A stretch of 33,483 bases of DNA from Pseudomonadota bacterium (GTDB lineage: Bacteria > Pseudomonadota > Gammaproteobacteria > Arenicellales > UBA868): assembly GCA_016845525.1 (NCBI GenBank), contig JAERSQ010000158.1, positions 1 to 33,483 of the forward strand. Direction: 5' to 3'. Shown here in pieces: positions 1 through 8,359 of this stretch. The notes under the pieces are model-generated. The model saw nothing but the letters and a program-made list of their open reading frames with translations. It did not search any database and was not told where the DNA came from. A program made the position numbers and the translations under genes. Numbering within the stretch: position 1 is the first letter of the stretch; each line of letters begins with the position of its first letter.

Positions 1-510
1 CTCGGCGGAAAGAAGCTCACAGGCCATCGCAAAAATCGCAGGATCCGGTTTCTTGACTCCCGCCGTGCGGGCGCTGATCTGTCCTTGAAAAAATTGGCCA
101 ATGCCCAGCCGGGAAACATCCGCGTTCCCATTTGAGAGCGCAATCAGGGGAAACCGGTCACTCAACCGCGCAAGCGCCGGAACCACATCGGGATACAGCG
201 TCACGTCGTGCCGAAGATCCAGAAACCGTGCAATGAGATCATGAGACGCCTCAGGGTCATAGCCGTGACGCTCAAGCAACAACTCAAAGGAAAGTCTGCG
301 CAACTCAGTCAGGTCGTGGACCAGATCCGGACGCTGCTCGTAAATCTCAGTTCGCTGAAGACGCAGATCAGTCGCATCATGCGCTTGGGCAATACGGGGA
401 AATGTTTTGCAGATGTGATCATGCAAGGCCTTCTCTGCCCGGTCTATGACCGGCCAGATCGCCCACAACGTATCGTCGAGGTCAAAGGAAATCGCGCGCA
501 GCGTTTTCAT
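1..510 (-). CDS. HAD-family phosphatase, YigB-like (C-terminus cut by window edge)
   Basis: The 170 visible residues begin MKTLRAISFDLDDTL, the HAD motif I with two Asp (DLDDT, near residues 10-14). They continue through a helical cap to LIALSNGNAD (motif II, Ser/Asn, about residue 127) and GVKKPDPAIF (motif III Lys). Motif IV lies beyond base 1, so the gene is partial only because the window ends. The pattern PVI-RAE-AL in the cap and SNGNAD with KPDPAIF resemble E. coli YigB, an FMN phosphatase; that substrate is an inference from family resemblance. The ATG at 510 overlaps the pgi stop by 4 bp (ATGA), so the two are probably translationally coupled. In E. coli yigB follows xerC; here xerC is about 27 kb away. 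A generic phosphoglycolate-phosphatase-like label would also fit. Confidence 0.8.
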   Translation of the reverse strand, partial: MKTLRAISFDLDDTLWAIWPVIDRAEKALHDHICKTFPRIAQAHDATDLRLQRTEIYEQRPDLVHDLTELRRLSFELLLERHGYDPEASHDLIARFLDLRHDVTLYPDVVPALARLSDRFPLIALSNGNADVSRLGIGQFFQGQISARTAGVKKPDPAIFAMACELLSAE

Positions 511-2078
511 GCAGACAGGATCGGCGCAAGGGCGCCGCGTAACTGCGCGACACACGACATGGTTGGCCCAACCAGTTCGATACTGCACACCGATCGCCCC
601 CGATCGGTCAGCACCGCGCGGTCACCCTCGGCTTGGGCATGATTCAGATGCGCAAACCCGAAATCCTCATCAAGGATATCAAGATCGTGTTCCGGCACCG
701 ACCGCACAAAAAGAAACAGGCCATGGGGGCTACCGCCTTTGTGCAGTTGACCGGTCGAGTGAAGATATCGGGGACCGGGATTCAGCGTAACCGGTATGGC
801 AAAGTGTTTACGCGCGGCCTGGCCAAACTCTTCCAACACATCAAAGAGCGCCGGTTCATCCGGCAGATAGGTCAGGATGGCCAGATAACTTCCCTGCCCG
901 GCAGAAGCCAACGACAGGCCAAAAGCTTCCGGGGTCAGTGGCGTCCCGGAACCAGGCGCACTCTCTCCGTCCAGCAACTCGCGGGTGACGGCTTTGGTCG
1001 CGGCGACGTCGGGCTCGTCGAAAGGATTGAGCTGCATAACCGCACCAGCGACCGCAACCGCAAAACACCATCGGAAAAACTCCCCGCCGAGGTCTGCCTC
1101 TTTCTCAAGTGGGATCCGCCGCGTCGGGACCCCGTCATCATCCGTCTGTGGGTAGCGCTGCCAGAAAGTCTCATTAGTGCTGGCGCCGAGGATGACTCGA
1201 GCGACACGGGATCTTGGCGCCGAAGCATCGGCATCATTCAAAGGCAAAATACCTTTGCCTGCCTTGCCGGTACTCTCAGCAATCAATTGCTCAACCCACG
1301 AGCCAAACGCCTGGTATTGTTCATCGATACATAACTGCAGACAGTCGCGCCCGGCGAGAGATTGCTCCGCAAGCCAGCTTCCGAGCGCGAGGCCAGGATT
1401 AATTGACACCTCATCGGCTTTGCACTGCTCGGCCATCTGCAAGGCGCTGTGCGCTATCGCTGCAAGATCCGTTCCCAACAGTGCCCCTGGCGCCATCGCA
1501 AAAGGGGTCAGCGCCGAAAAGCGGCCCCCGACATCAGGTGGGCCCTCAAGGCAATCAAGAAAATGGCGCTGCACCGCAAGATGCATAAGGGGGCTGCCCG
1601 GGTCCGTGATGGCAACGCATTGCCCGCCGGGCTCAGCAACGCCCTGCTCCTCCAGGTTATCCAGGACCCAGGTGCACAAGGTCTGCACCTCGATCGTGGA
1701 GCCGGACTTTGACGAAAAAACAAAGAGAATCCGCGACCACGCCCGGTTGCCCAACGCTTCGGTGATGGCATCCGGATGAGTGTTGTCGAGAATGGTCAAA
1801 GACAGACCATCACCGGCGGGGCCGAAAACCTCAGCAAGCACTTCAGCCGCGAGGCTTGAGCCTCCCATCCCAATAAGAACCGCCTGAGAAAAGCCGCGGG
1901 CGCGAATGTCCCGGGCCCAATCGGCTAAAGCGGTCTGGTTGTCCGCGAGCCAACGGGGGCTATCCAGCCAACCGAGGCGGTCGCGAATCGCTGACCGGAC
2001 GCCATCATCGCCCGGCCAGAGCGTGGCATCACGCTCCCAGAGCCGCCCGGCCAGGGATACCGAAGATTCTTGACTCAA
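507..2078 (-). CDS. pgi: Glucose-6-phosphate isomerase of the Tal-Pgi fusion type, stand-alone
   Basis: It should interconvert glucose-6-phosphate and fructose-6-phosphate in the cytoplasm. The 523 residues show two SIS domains: VLIGMGGSSLAAEVL (about 67-81), FVFSSKSGSTIE (119-130), the isomerase signature DVGGRFSALTPFA (182-194) and QLIAESTGKAGKG (264-276), where Glu268 is the probable catalytic base. A C-terminal HSTGQLHKGG and AQAEGDRAVL follow. These late motifs match the isomerase half of bifunctional transaldolase/phosphoglucose isomerase proteins rather than the classical 550-residue enzyme. No transaldolase domain is present: the start is a TTG preceded by GGAG five bases upstream, and an in-frame TAA lies just before that. 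It follows pckA by 60 bp on the same strand, which suits gluconeogenesis. The exact substrate range is inferred. Confidence 0.85.
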   Translation of the reverse strand: MSQESSVSLAGRLWERDATLWPGDDGVRSAIRDRLGWLDSPRWLADNQTALADWARDIRARGFSQAVLIGMGGSSLAAEVLAEVFGPAGDGLSLTILDNTHPDAITEALGNRAWSRILFVFSSKSGSTIEVQTLCTWVLDNLEEQGVAEPGGQCVAITDPGSPLMHLAVQRHFLDCLEGPPDVGGRFSALTPFAMAPGALLGTDLAAIAHSALQMAEQCKADEVSINPGLALGSWLAEQSLAGRDCLQLCIDEQYQAFGSWVEQLIAESTGKAGKGILPLNDADASAPRSRVARVILGASTNETFWQRYPQTDDDGVPTRRIPLEKEADLGGEFFRWCFAVAVAGAVMQLNPFDEPDVAATKAVTRELLDGESAPGSGTPLTPEAFGLSLASAGQGSYLAILTYLPDEPALFDVLEEFGQAARKHFAIPVTLNPGPRYLHSTGQLHKGGSPHGLFLFVRSVPEHDLDILDEDFGFAHLNHAQAEGDRAVLTDRGRSVCSIELVGPTMSCVAQLRGALAPILSA

Positions 2079-2138
2079 CGCAGCTCCGACAGCCCGATTA
2101 CGTTACCTAGCGGTCGCGATAACATCGCTCGAATTCGG

Positions 2139-3740
2139 TCAAGCTGCGAGCGGTCCGGCGGCCTTCACGGCGTCCGGCAGGTCATCAGCGTACTTGGCAA
2201 AGTTCTCCTGAAAGAGTCCGGCCAGTTTCCTGGCCTGGGCATCGTAGGCATCAGCATCAGTCCAGGTGTTTCGCGGGTTCAGCACATCGGCCGGAACGCC
2301 GGGGCATTCGGTCGGCACCTCGAGCCCGAAAATCGGATCCGTTTCGGTGGCCACGTCATCCAGCTTTCCATCGAGCGCGGCGTTTACGATCGCGCGGGTG
2401 TGGTGAATGGCCATTCGCTGACCGGTACCGTAGGCACCACCTGTCCATCCGGTATTGATGAACCAGACTTTCACGCCGTGGGTTTCGATGTTTTCCCCAA
2501 GCAGTTGTGCGTACTGCCGCGGATGCAAGGGCAGGAAAGGGCCGCCAAAACAGGGGCTGAACGTGGGTGACGGCTCGGTGACGCCTTTTTCCGTGCCTGC
2601 CACTTTCGCGGTATAGCCGTTAATAAAGTGGTACATGGCCTGTGCCGGCGACAGTTTCGCTACCGGCGGCAGCACCCCGAAAGCGTCACAAGTCAAAAAG
2701 ACAATATTTTTCGGCTGACCGCCCTGGCCGGTCGCGGAGGCATTCGGGATCTGGGAAATGGGATACGACGCGCGGGTATTTTCCGTCAGCGAACCATCAT
2801 CCAGATCGATGGCGCGGGCCGATTCATCCAGAACCACATTCTCCAGAATCGTACCGAAGGTACGTGTCGTCTGGAAGATTTCCGGCTCCTGCTCGGCAGA
2901 CAATTTGATCACTTTGGCGTAACAGCCGCCCTCGAAATTGAAGATGCCGTTCTCGCTCCAGCCATGCTCGTCATCGCCGATGAGCGTCCGAGATGCATCA
3001 GCCGACAGCGTGGTTTTGCCCGTGCCGGACAGACCGAAGAACACCGCCGTGCTGCCATCGTCCCCAATGTTGGCCGAGGCATGCATCGACAGCACGCCCT
3101 GGCGGGGCAGCAGGTAATTCATGACGCTGAAGATCGATTTTTTGGTCTCGCCCGCGTAACTCGTACCGCCGATGATGACGAGCTTTTTGGAAAAGTTGAC
3201 GATGATGAAGGTAGGCGAATTGGTCCCGTCGACCGCAGGATCTGCGGAGAAGCCGGGCGCATTGATCACGGTAAAGCCCGGCTCATGGCGGGCCTGCTCT
3301 TCGTCTGAACCAACAATAAACATGTTGCGCGCGAAAGCGCTGTGCCAGGCAAGTTCGTTAATGATACGAACCGGCAGACGGCGGTCAGGGTCCGCGCCGG
3401 CAAAACAATCCTGCACGTACCATTCTTTGCCTTCAAGATAATCGGACATTCGCGCAAAAAGTGCATCGAAGTGTTCGGGGCTGTAGGGCGCATTCACTTT
3501 GCCCCACCAGATCTCGTTCTCGGTGGTTTCGTCCCGCACGACAAACTTGTCGTTGGCGGAACGGCCGGTGTGTTGTCCGGTGTTGACGACCAACGGCCCG
3601 AAACGGGTGAGCGCCCCCTCGCCTTTACGGATGGCGTGCTCGACGAGCGCCGCCTGGGTCAGGTTCCAGTGGACGGCCTTCGGATTGCGCAGGCCGTGGT
3701 TTTCAAGACCATAAGCACTGTGGGCTTTAGCTTCGGTCAT
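2139..3740 (-). CDS. pckA: ATP-dependent phosphoenolpyruvate carboxykinase
   Basis: It converts oxaloacetate and ATP to phosphoenolpyruvate, CO2 and ADP, the first committed step of gluconeogenesis in the cytoplasm. The protein has 533 residues, close to the usual 530-540. Visible motifs are the substrate Arg in NTGQHTGRS (Arg60), TSYAGETKKS (193-202), the kinase-type P-loop GLSGTGKTT (236-244) and the metal-binding LIGDDEHGW (253-261), which together separate the ATP enzyme from the GTP enzyme. The ATG at 3740 has an AAGGAGT ribosome-binding site about 6 bases upstream. The gene is preceded by a 253-bp gap holding a strong hairpin and a candidate extended -10 promoter, so leader-based control is possible. 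The isomerase gene follows 60 bp downstream without a visible terminator. Confidence 0.97.
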   Translation of the reverse strand: MTEAKAHSAYGLENHGLRNPKAVHWNLTQAALVEHAIRKGEGALTRFGPLVVNTGQHTGRSANDKFVVRDETTENEIWWGKVNAPYSPEHFDALFARMSDYLEGKEWYVQDCFAGADPDRRLPVRIINELAWHSAFARNMFIVGSDEEQARHEPGFTVINAPGFSADPAVDGTNSPTFIIVNFSKKLVIIGGTSYAGETKKSIFSVMNYLLPRQGVLSMHASANIGDDGSTAVFFGLSGTGKTTLSADASRTLIGDDEHGWSENGIFNFEGGCYAKVIKLSAEQEPEIFQTTRTFGTILENVVLDESARAIDLDDGSLTENTRASYPISQIPNASATGQGGQPKNIVFLTCDAFGVLPPVAKLSPAQAMYHFINGYTAKVAGTEKGVTEPSPTFSPCFGGPFLPLHPRQYAQLLGENIETHGVKVWFINTGWTGGAYGTGQRMAIHHTRAIVNAALDGKLDDVATETDPIFGLEVPTECPGVPADVLNPRNTWTDADAYDAQARKLAGLFQENFAKYADDLPDAVKAAGPLAA

Positions 3741-3867
3741 GATGACTCCTTTGTCGTGATCCCATCAACTATAAGCCTGGTCACGATGCCAAGATATTAT
3801 GGTTATAGGCGCCTCGGCGGCACGCGGCCGGTTGGGCACCGTGTTTCCGACGGGACAGCAGGTTGGC

Positions 3868-3889
3868 GGGTTCGGTTGATGCCGAACCC
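3868..3889. repeat. Perfect 8-bp inverted repeat with 6-base loop
   Basis: GGGTTCGG, loop TTGATG, then CCGAACCC. It lies between yggX and pckA in the 253-bp gap 3741-3993. On the minus strand it is not followed by a T-run, so it is a poor intrinsic terminator for mutY-yggX. It would fold in the pckA leader if transcription begins near 3966. The rest of the gap shows nothing else I can name. Confidence 0.5.
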
Positions 3890-3972
3890 TAAACCGCACT
3901 GACGCGGTCGAGTGGCATTGTCGTTTAATCAGGCGGGGCAGTCAGCCGGGGAAATGCTTCAGTAAAGGGGTC

Positions 3973-3981
3973 AGTATAGCA
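3973..3981 (-). promoter_or_regulatory. Candidate extended -10 promoter reading towards pckA
   Basis: On the minus strand the sequence reads TGCTATACT, an extended -10 (TGn before a TATACT hexamer). There is no good -35 17 bp upstream, as is usual for extended -10 promoters. Transcription would begin near 3966, leaving a leader of about 226 bases before the pckA ATG. This was recognised by eye only. Confidence 0.4.
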
Positions 3982-3993
3982 ACTTTTCCGGCT

Positions 3994-4269
3994 CTAGCCT
4001 CCTTCAGGGGCAACCCAGCCCTCCGGCTCATCACCCCCATCGCCGAAAAGAAACGCGGTCATCTGTGCTTCGAGGTAAGCCCGGTGCTCTGGGTTGATCG
4101 GACTCAATCGCTGCTCATTGATCAGCATGGTCTGTCGGGACAGCCATTGCTGCCAGCCTTCTTTCGAGACCTCTAGCAGGATGCGCTGACCGAGGTCCCC
4201 GGGCCACGGTGCACTCGCCATCGGCTCGGCCGGGCGATTCAGCACCACGCATTGAATTTTGTCACTCAT
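3994..4269 (-). CDS. yggX: Probable Fe(II)-trafficking / oxidative damage protection protein YggX
   Basis: The 91-residue cytoplasmic protein matches E. coli YggX throughout: conserved Cys7, a PWPGDLGQRI stretch like the E. coli YPGELGKRI, EVSKEGWQQWLSRQTMLINE (about 34-53), and a C-terminal NPEHRAYLEAQM and FLF. In E. coli and Salmonella this protein protects Fe-S clusters and is thought to handle ferrous iron. The start ATG overlaps the end of mutY by 8 bp, so the two are very likely co-transcribed and coupled. The pairing makes sense because MutY carries a [4Fe-4S] cluster. The same mutY-yggX order occurs in enteric bacteria. Nothing is missing from the protein. Confidence 0.93.
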   Translation of the reverse strand: MSDKIQCVVLNRPAEPMASAPWPGDLGQRILLEVSKEGWQQWLSRQTMLINEQRLSPINPEHRAYLEAQMTAFLFGDGGDEPEGWVAPEGG

Positions 4270-5386
4270 GTTTCTTATCCAGTTGTTCCAATAATTGCTT
4301 TATGGGGGCAGCCAGGCCCCGCCTTCCGGGCGCGCCAGGATAGAGCCATACGCGATCCCTGCCCTCGATTTTAGCGCCCGCGGCGTGACTCACCCGCAGG
4401 GGCTGCGGATGGATCTTCAAGACGTAATGGGTGAAGCCATGATGCATCACGGGCAATGCTGCAGACCCGGTGGCCCGGATATGGAACCTGTGCTGACACC
4501 AGTGCACCGGCGTTTCACCCAATGAGCACTCTGGAAACCCCCAGAGGCCTCCCCAGATTCCTGATGCGGGCCGGCGCTCAAGCAGCACCCGCCCTTTTGG
4601 ATCCGTCAAGATGATAAAGGTCACCTCCCGGGTGGGTCTGGCCGGCTTGTTGCCGCGCGTTGGGAACGCATCCGGTGTACCCAATGCATAGGCCTGACAG
4701 TTCCCAACGAGGGGGCACACCCTGCACTGCGGTTTGCTGCGGGTACACACCAGCGCGCCCAGATCCATCATCGCCTGATTAAACGGCGCAGCCAGGGTGT
4801 CACGTTTGGGCAAGACCGCCTCGGCGTGCTGCCACAGGGCAGCTTGGATATCCTTGCGCGAGGTCTCTCCGGCCACCGCGAAGTACCTTGCCAACACCCG
4901 GCGAACGTTACCGTCGAGGATGGGGTGACGTTGGTCGCTGGCCAGACTCAGTATGGCCCCGGCGGTAGATTTACCGATCCCCGGCAAAGCCAAGACGCTC
5001 CCGAACTCATCGGGGAACACGCCGTCATGCTCTTTCAGGATGATCCGCGCTGCACGATGCAGATTGCGGGCCCGCGCGTAGTAACCCAGCCCCGTCCAGT
5101 AACTCAACACCGTGTCGACCCTGGCTCTGGCCAGCGTCACCACATCCGGAAAGCGGCGGATGAAGCGCTCATAGAATGGAATCACGGTCGCCACCTGGGT
5201 TTGCTGCAGCATGATTTCTGAAACCCACACCCGGTAAGGATCGCCCTTGACCTGCCAAGGCAGGTCGTGACGGCCGTGCTGGCGGTACCAGCGCAATACG
5301 GCCCGGCCAAAGTGGCGGATGGTATCGGGCGGTCCTCCCGTAGCCCCGGAAGGTGGCGGCTTCACACCCATCGAATCAGGTCCCAT
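4262..5386 (-). CDS. mutY: A/G-specific adenine DNA glycosylase MutY
   Basis: It removes adenine mispaired with 8-oxoguanine or guanine in base-excision repair. The 374 residues show catalytic Glu57 in VSEIMLQQTQV, the helix-hairpin-helix LPGIGKSTAGAI (134-145), catalytic Asp158 in ILDGNVRR, and a [4Fe-4S] ligand set Cys214, Cys221, Cys224, Cys230 with spacing 6-2-5. A C-terminal NUDIX-like 8-oxoG recognition domain follows (REVTFIILTD onward). The start is uncertain. ATG 5386 gives about 20 residues more than the E. coli protein, and ATG 5371 is an alternative with a weak GGGA upstream. It is divergent from yejA with only 38 bp between, so the two promoters must overlap the other gene's 5' region. 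yggX is coupled downstream. Confidence 0.96.
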   Translation of the reverse strand: MGPDSMGVKPPPSGATGGPPDTIRHFGRAVLRWYRQHGRHDLPWQVKGDPYRVWVSEIMLQQTQVATVIPFYERFIRRFPDVVTLARARVDTVLSYWTGLGYYARARNLHRAARIILKEHDGVFPDEFGSVLALPGIGKSTAGAILSLASDQRHPILDGNVRRVLARYFAVAGETSRKDIQAALWQHAEAVLPKRDTLAAPFNQAMMDLGALVCTRSKPQCRVCPLVGNCQAYALGTPDAFPTRGNKPARPTREVTFIILTDPKGRVLLERRPASGIWGGLWGFPECSLGETPVHWCQHRFHIRATGSAALPVMHHGFTHYVLKIHPQPLRVSHAAGAKIEGRDRVWLYPGAPGRRGLAAPIKQLLEQLDKKHE

Positions 5387-5415
5387 AAAGGCATGGCGAT
5401 GCCCAAAGATATAAT
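5387..5415 (+). promoter_or_regulatory. Candidate yejA promoter
   Basis: A perfect TATAAT lies at 5410-5415, with AAAGGC 17 bp upstream in the -35 position. The start site would be near 5422, only about 3 bases before the yejA ATG, so the message could be nearly leaderless. The -35 is weak, so confidence is modest. Confidence 0.4.
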
Positions 5416-5424
5416 GAGTCGACC

Positions 5425-7236
5425 ATGAGATGGTTTCTGTTTATCTGGCTCGCCCTGAGTCCCCTGCCGGCGCTGACCGCAGAGGTATTGCGCGCCCACG
5501 CCATTTCCATGTTCGACTCCGAGACACCCCGTTATCCCGCCGACTTCCGTCATTTTGATTACGTTAATCCCGATGCTCCCAAAGGAGGCAGTCTACGGCT
5601 TGCTGCCCAAGGGACTTTTGACAGTTTTCACCCCTTCATCCCCAAGGGTAACGCGGTCAGTACCGGCGCAGTGGAAACGCTGCTGGTCACGAGTGCGGAC
5701 GAGCCTTTCACCGGTTACGGCTTGATCGCCGAATCCATTGAGTGGCCCCGTGACCGTTCCTGGGTAATTTTTCATATTCGTCCCGAGGCGCGCTGGCACG
5801 ATGGCACCGCCATCACCGCCGAAGATGTCGCCTGGTCTTTTGAAACCCTGGTCAGTCAGGGTAATCCTCAGTACCGGTTCTATTACGGTGCCGTCGCGGC
5901 CGTGGAAGCACTGGATGCCGCGCGGGTGCGGTTTACTTTCAGCGAATCGAATAACCGTGAGTTGCCCCTTATTGTGGGCCAACTGCCGATTCTGCCCAAA
6001 CACTACTGGGTCACCCGGGACTTTGGTGCCACGACACTGGACCCCCCGTTGGGCAGTGGGCCTTACCAGATCCGCGATTTTGAAGCGGGCCGGTTTACGA
6101 TCCGGGAGCGCGTTGAAGACTACTGGGGCCGGGATCTTGCGGTACGCCGGGGGCTGCAGAATTTTCAGACCATCCGGACCGACTTCTTCCGTGATGCAAC
6201 GCCGATCCGACTGGCGCTAAAAGCCGGGGATATCGATTTTCGACTGGAGAATCAGGCGAAAGCCTGGGCGGAAGACTACAACGTGGCCGTCGTCGAGAAA
6301 GGCTGGCTGAAAAAAGAGCTGGTTGCAAACAGAAGGCCGACCGGTATGCAGGCCTTCGTCATGAATACCCGTCGCGCGCAGTTTTCCGACCCGCGGGTGC
6401 GCGAAGCGCTCGCGCTGGCGTTTGACTTTGAGTGGACCAACCGCAACCTCTTTAACGGTCAGTACACCCGCACCCGCAGTTACTTCTCGAATTCCGATCT
6501 CGCTGCCCGGGGCAAACCCGAGGGCGAAGAACTCGCCGTACTGGAACCGTTTCGCGGCAAAGTGCCACAGGCGGTTTTCGGTGAGGCTTACGCCCCGCCG
6601 GTGACGGACGGCAGCGGCTGGCTGCGTGACAACCTGCGCCGGGCCAATGCTCTGCTGAAGGACGCGGGATGGGTGGTTCAGGATCTCCGACTGGTGAATG
6701 CCAACACCGGGGCACCTTTGCGCTTCGAGATCCTCCTTGTGAGCCCCGCCTTTGAGCGCATTGTGCTGCCTTATGTTCGTAACCTGAAGCGGCTGGGGAT
6801 CGAGGCCAAAGTGCGCCTGGTGGACGAGAACCAGTACATCAACCGCTTTCGCCAGTTCGACTTCGACATGATGGTGTGGGTCTGGGGTCAAAGTGAAACG
6901 CCGGGCAACGAGCAGTACGAATACTGGAGCCAGGCGGCAGCGGACTCGGCGGGCAGCCGGAATCTTGCCGGGGTGCGCGATCCGGTGGTGGATGAACTCA
7001 TCGGCCTGATGCTGCGCTCAGACTCGCGCGAGCAACTCAACCAGCGGACCCGCGCGCTGGATCGGGTGCTGTCATGGGGTCATTATGTTGTCCCACACTG
7101 GCACATCCGGGCTGACCGGGTACTTTACTGGGACAAGTTCGGGATGCCGAAGACACCGGTGCGCACGGGCGTCATGACGGACCGATGGTGGTTCGACGAA
7201 GAGCGCGCCAGCGCCCTGGAAACACACCGGCAATAA
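5425..7236 (+). CDS. yejA: Periplasmic peptide-binding protein YejA (SBP family 5)
   Basis: This is the extracytoplasmic binding component of a YejABEF-type importer. In E. coli that system takes up microcin C and oligopeptides. The 603 residues start with a signal peptide, MRWFLFIWLALSPLPALTA, probably cleaved near residue 19. A family-5 solute-binding domain follows: FDYVNPDAPKGGSLRLAAQG, the YGLIAESIEWP stretch, WHDGTAITAEDVAWSFETL and GSGPYQI are all typical. The length matches E. coli YejA (about 604). The ATG at 5425 was chosen because the signal peptide begins there; no clear Shine-Dalgarno sequence precedes it. It leads the yejABEF operon, with yejB starting 22 bp after its stop. Which peptides it binds cannot be told from sequence. 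Confidence 0.93.
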   Translation: MRWFLFIWLALSPLPALTAEVLRAHAISMFDSETPRYPADFRHFDYVNPDAPKGGSLRLAAQGTFDSFHPFIPKGNAVSTGAVETLLVTSADEPFTGYGLIAESIEWPRDRSWVIFHIRPEARWHDGTAITAEDVAWSFETLVSQGNPQYRFYYGAVAAVEALDAARVRFTFSESNNRELPLIVGQLPILPKHYWVTRDFGATTLDPPLGSGPYQIRDFEAGRFTIRERVEDYWGRDLAVRRGLQNFQTIRTDFFRDATPIRLALKAGDIDFRLENQAKAWAEDYNVAVVEKGWLKKELVANRRPTGMQAFVMNTRRAQFSDPRVREALALAFDFEWTNRNLFNGQYTRTRSYFSNSDLAARGKPEGEELAVLEPFRGKVPQAVFGEAYAPPVTDGSGWLRDNLRRANALLKDAGWVVQDLRLVNANTGAPLRFEILLVSPAFERIVLPYVRNLKRLGIEAKVRLVDENQYINRFRQFDFDMMVWVWGQSETPGNEQYEYWSQAAADSAGSRNLAGVRDPVVDELIGLMLRSDSREQLNQRTRALDRVLSWGHYVVPHWHIRADRVLYWDKFGMPKTPVRTGVMTDRWWFDEERASALETHRQ

Positions 7237-7258
7237 CCCCACCCACCCCCGCACGATC

Positions 7259-8359
7259 ATGAGCACCTATATCGTCCGCAGACTGCTGCTGATGATTCCC
7301 ACGCTGTTTGCGATCATGGTAATCAATTTCGTGATCATCCAGGTGGCCCCCGGGGGGCCGGTGGAGCAGATCATTTCACAGCTCACCGGAGTCGGTGCCG
7401 ATATGACCGAACGGGTCACGCGCACCGGCGCGAGTGAGACCCTGTCGACTGCGGGCAGCAGTGATGCCTTCGGCGGCAAGTACCGCGGCGCCCAGGGTCT
7501 TGATCCGGATTTCATCGCCGAACTTGAGGCCCGTTTTGGCTTTGACAAGCCTTTGCATGAACGCTTCTTCGCCATGATGAAGCAGTACCTGATGCTCGAC
7601 TTCGGTGAAAGTTTTTACCGTGACCGCTCGGTCGTGGAACTGGTGCTCGACAAAATGCCGGTATCCATCTCGCTCGGGATCTGGACCACGCTGCTGGTGT
7701 ATCTCATCTCAATTCCGCTGGGCATCTCCAAGGCTGTCCGGGACGGGACCCGCTTTGATATCTGGACCAGCGTGCTGGTGGTCCTCGGCACCGCCATTCC
7801 CAGTTTTCTCTTTGCGGTCTTCCTGCTGGTGGTTTTTGCCGGCGGCAGTTATCTCGACTGGTTTCCCCTTGCCGGGCTCACCTCGGAGAACTGGGAGATG
7901 CTGTCCTGGCCATCACGCATTCTGGATTACTTCTGGCATATCGCCCTGCCGGTGCTGGCCATGACCATCGGCGGCTTTGCCACACTCACCATGCTGACCA
8001 AAAACTCTTTTCTTGACCAGATTAATCAGCAGTACGTGCTCACTGCGCGGGCGAAGGGCTTGAGCGAACGCCGGGTGCTTTACGGTCATGTGTTCCGCAA
8101 TGCCATGCTCATCGTGATCGCCGGCTTTCCCAGCGCGTTTATCGGCATTCTCTTCACCGGCTCACTGCTCATTGAGATCATCTTCTCTCTGGACGGGCTT
8201 GGCCTGCTCGGCTTCGAGGCGGCCTTCGCTCGGGACTATCCGGTGATGTTCGGCACGCTCTTTTTCTTCTCGCTGCTCGGGCTTGTGATGAGTCTGATCG
8301 GCGACCTCACCTATACCCTCATCGATCCGCGGATCGATTTTGAAAGCCGGGACACCTAG
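7259..8359 (+). CDS. yejB: Microcin C/peptide ABC transporter permease YejB
   Basis: This inner-membrane permease has 366 residues (E. coli YejB is 364). It opens with a transmembrane helix (LLLMIPTLFAIMVINFVII) and then has a long soluble insert (about residues 40-110), a family hallmark. Five further helices follow. The cytoplasmic EAA loop ARAKGLSERRVLYGHVFRNA (about 261-280) contacts the ATPase. The C-terminus ends in LIDPRIDF, as is usual for DppB-like permeases. It sits between yejA (22 bp gap) and yejE, whose ATG directly follows its TAG stop. It pairs with YejE to form the pore and is driven by YejF. Confidence 0.94.
   Translation: MSTYIVRRLLLMIPTLFAIMVINFVIIQVAPGGPVEQIISQLTGVGADMTERVTRTGASETLSTAGSSDAFGGKYRGAQGLDPDFIAELEARFGFDKPLHERFFAMMKQYLMLDFGESFYRDRSVVELVLDKMPVSISLGIWTTLLVYLISIPLGISKAVRDGTRFDIWTSVLVVLGTAIPSFLFAVFLLVVFAGGSYLDWFPLAGLTSENWEMLSWPSRILDYFWHIALPVLAMTIGGFATLTMLTKNSFLDQINQQYVLTARAKGLSERRVLYGHVFRNAMLIVIAGFPSAFIGILFTGSLLIEIIFSLDGLGLLGFEAAFARDYPVMFGTLFFFSLLGLVMSLIGDLTYTLIDPRIDFESRDT

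Noticed and set aside
633-1334. Plus-strand reading frame of 233 codons opposite the isomerase gene
   Set aside because: No recognisable domain or start signal; the minus-strand protein is clearly an isomerase.
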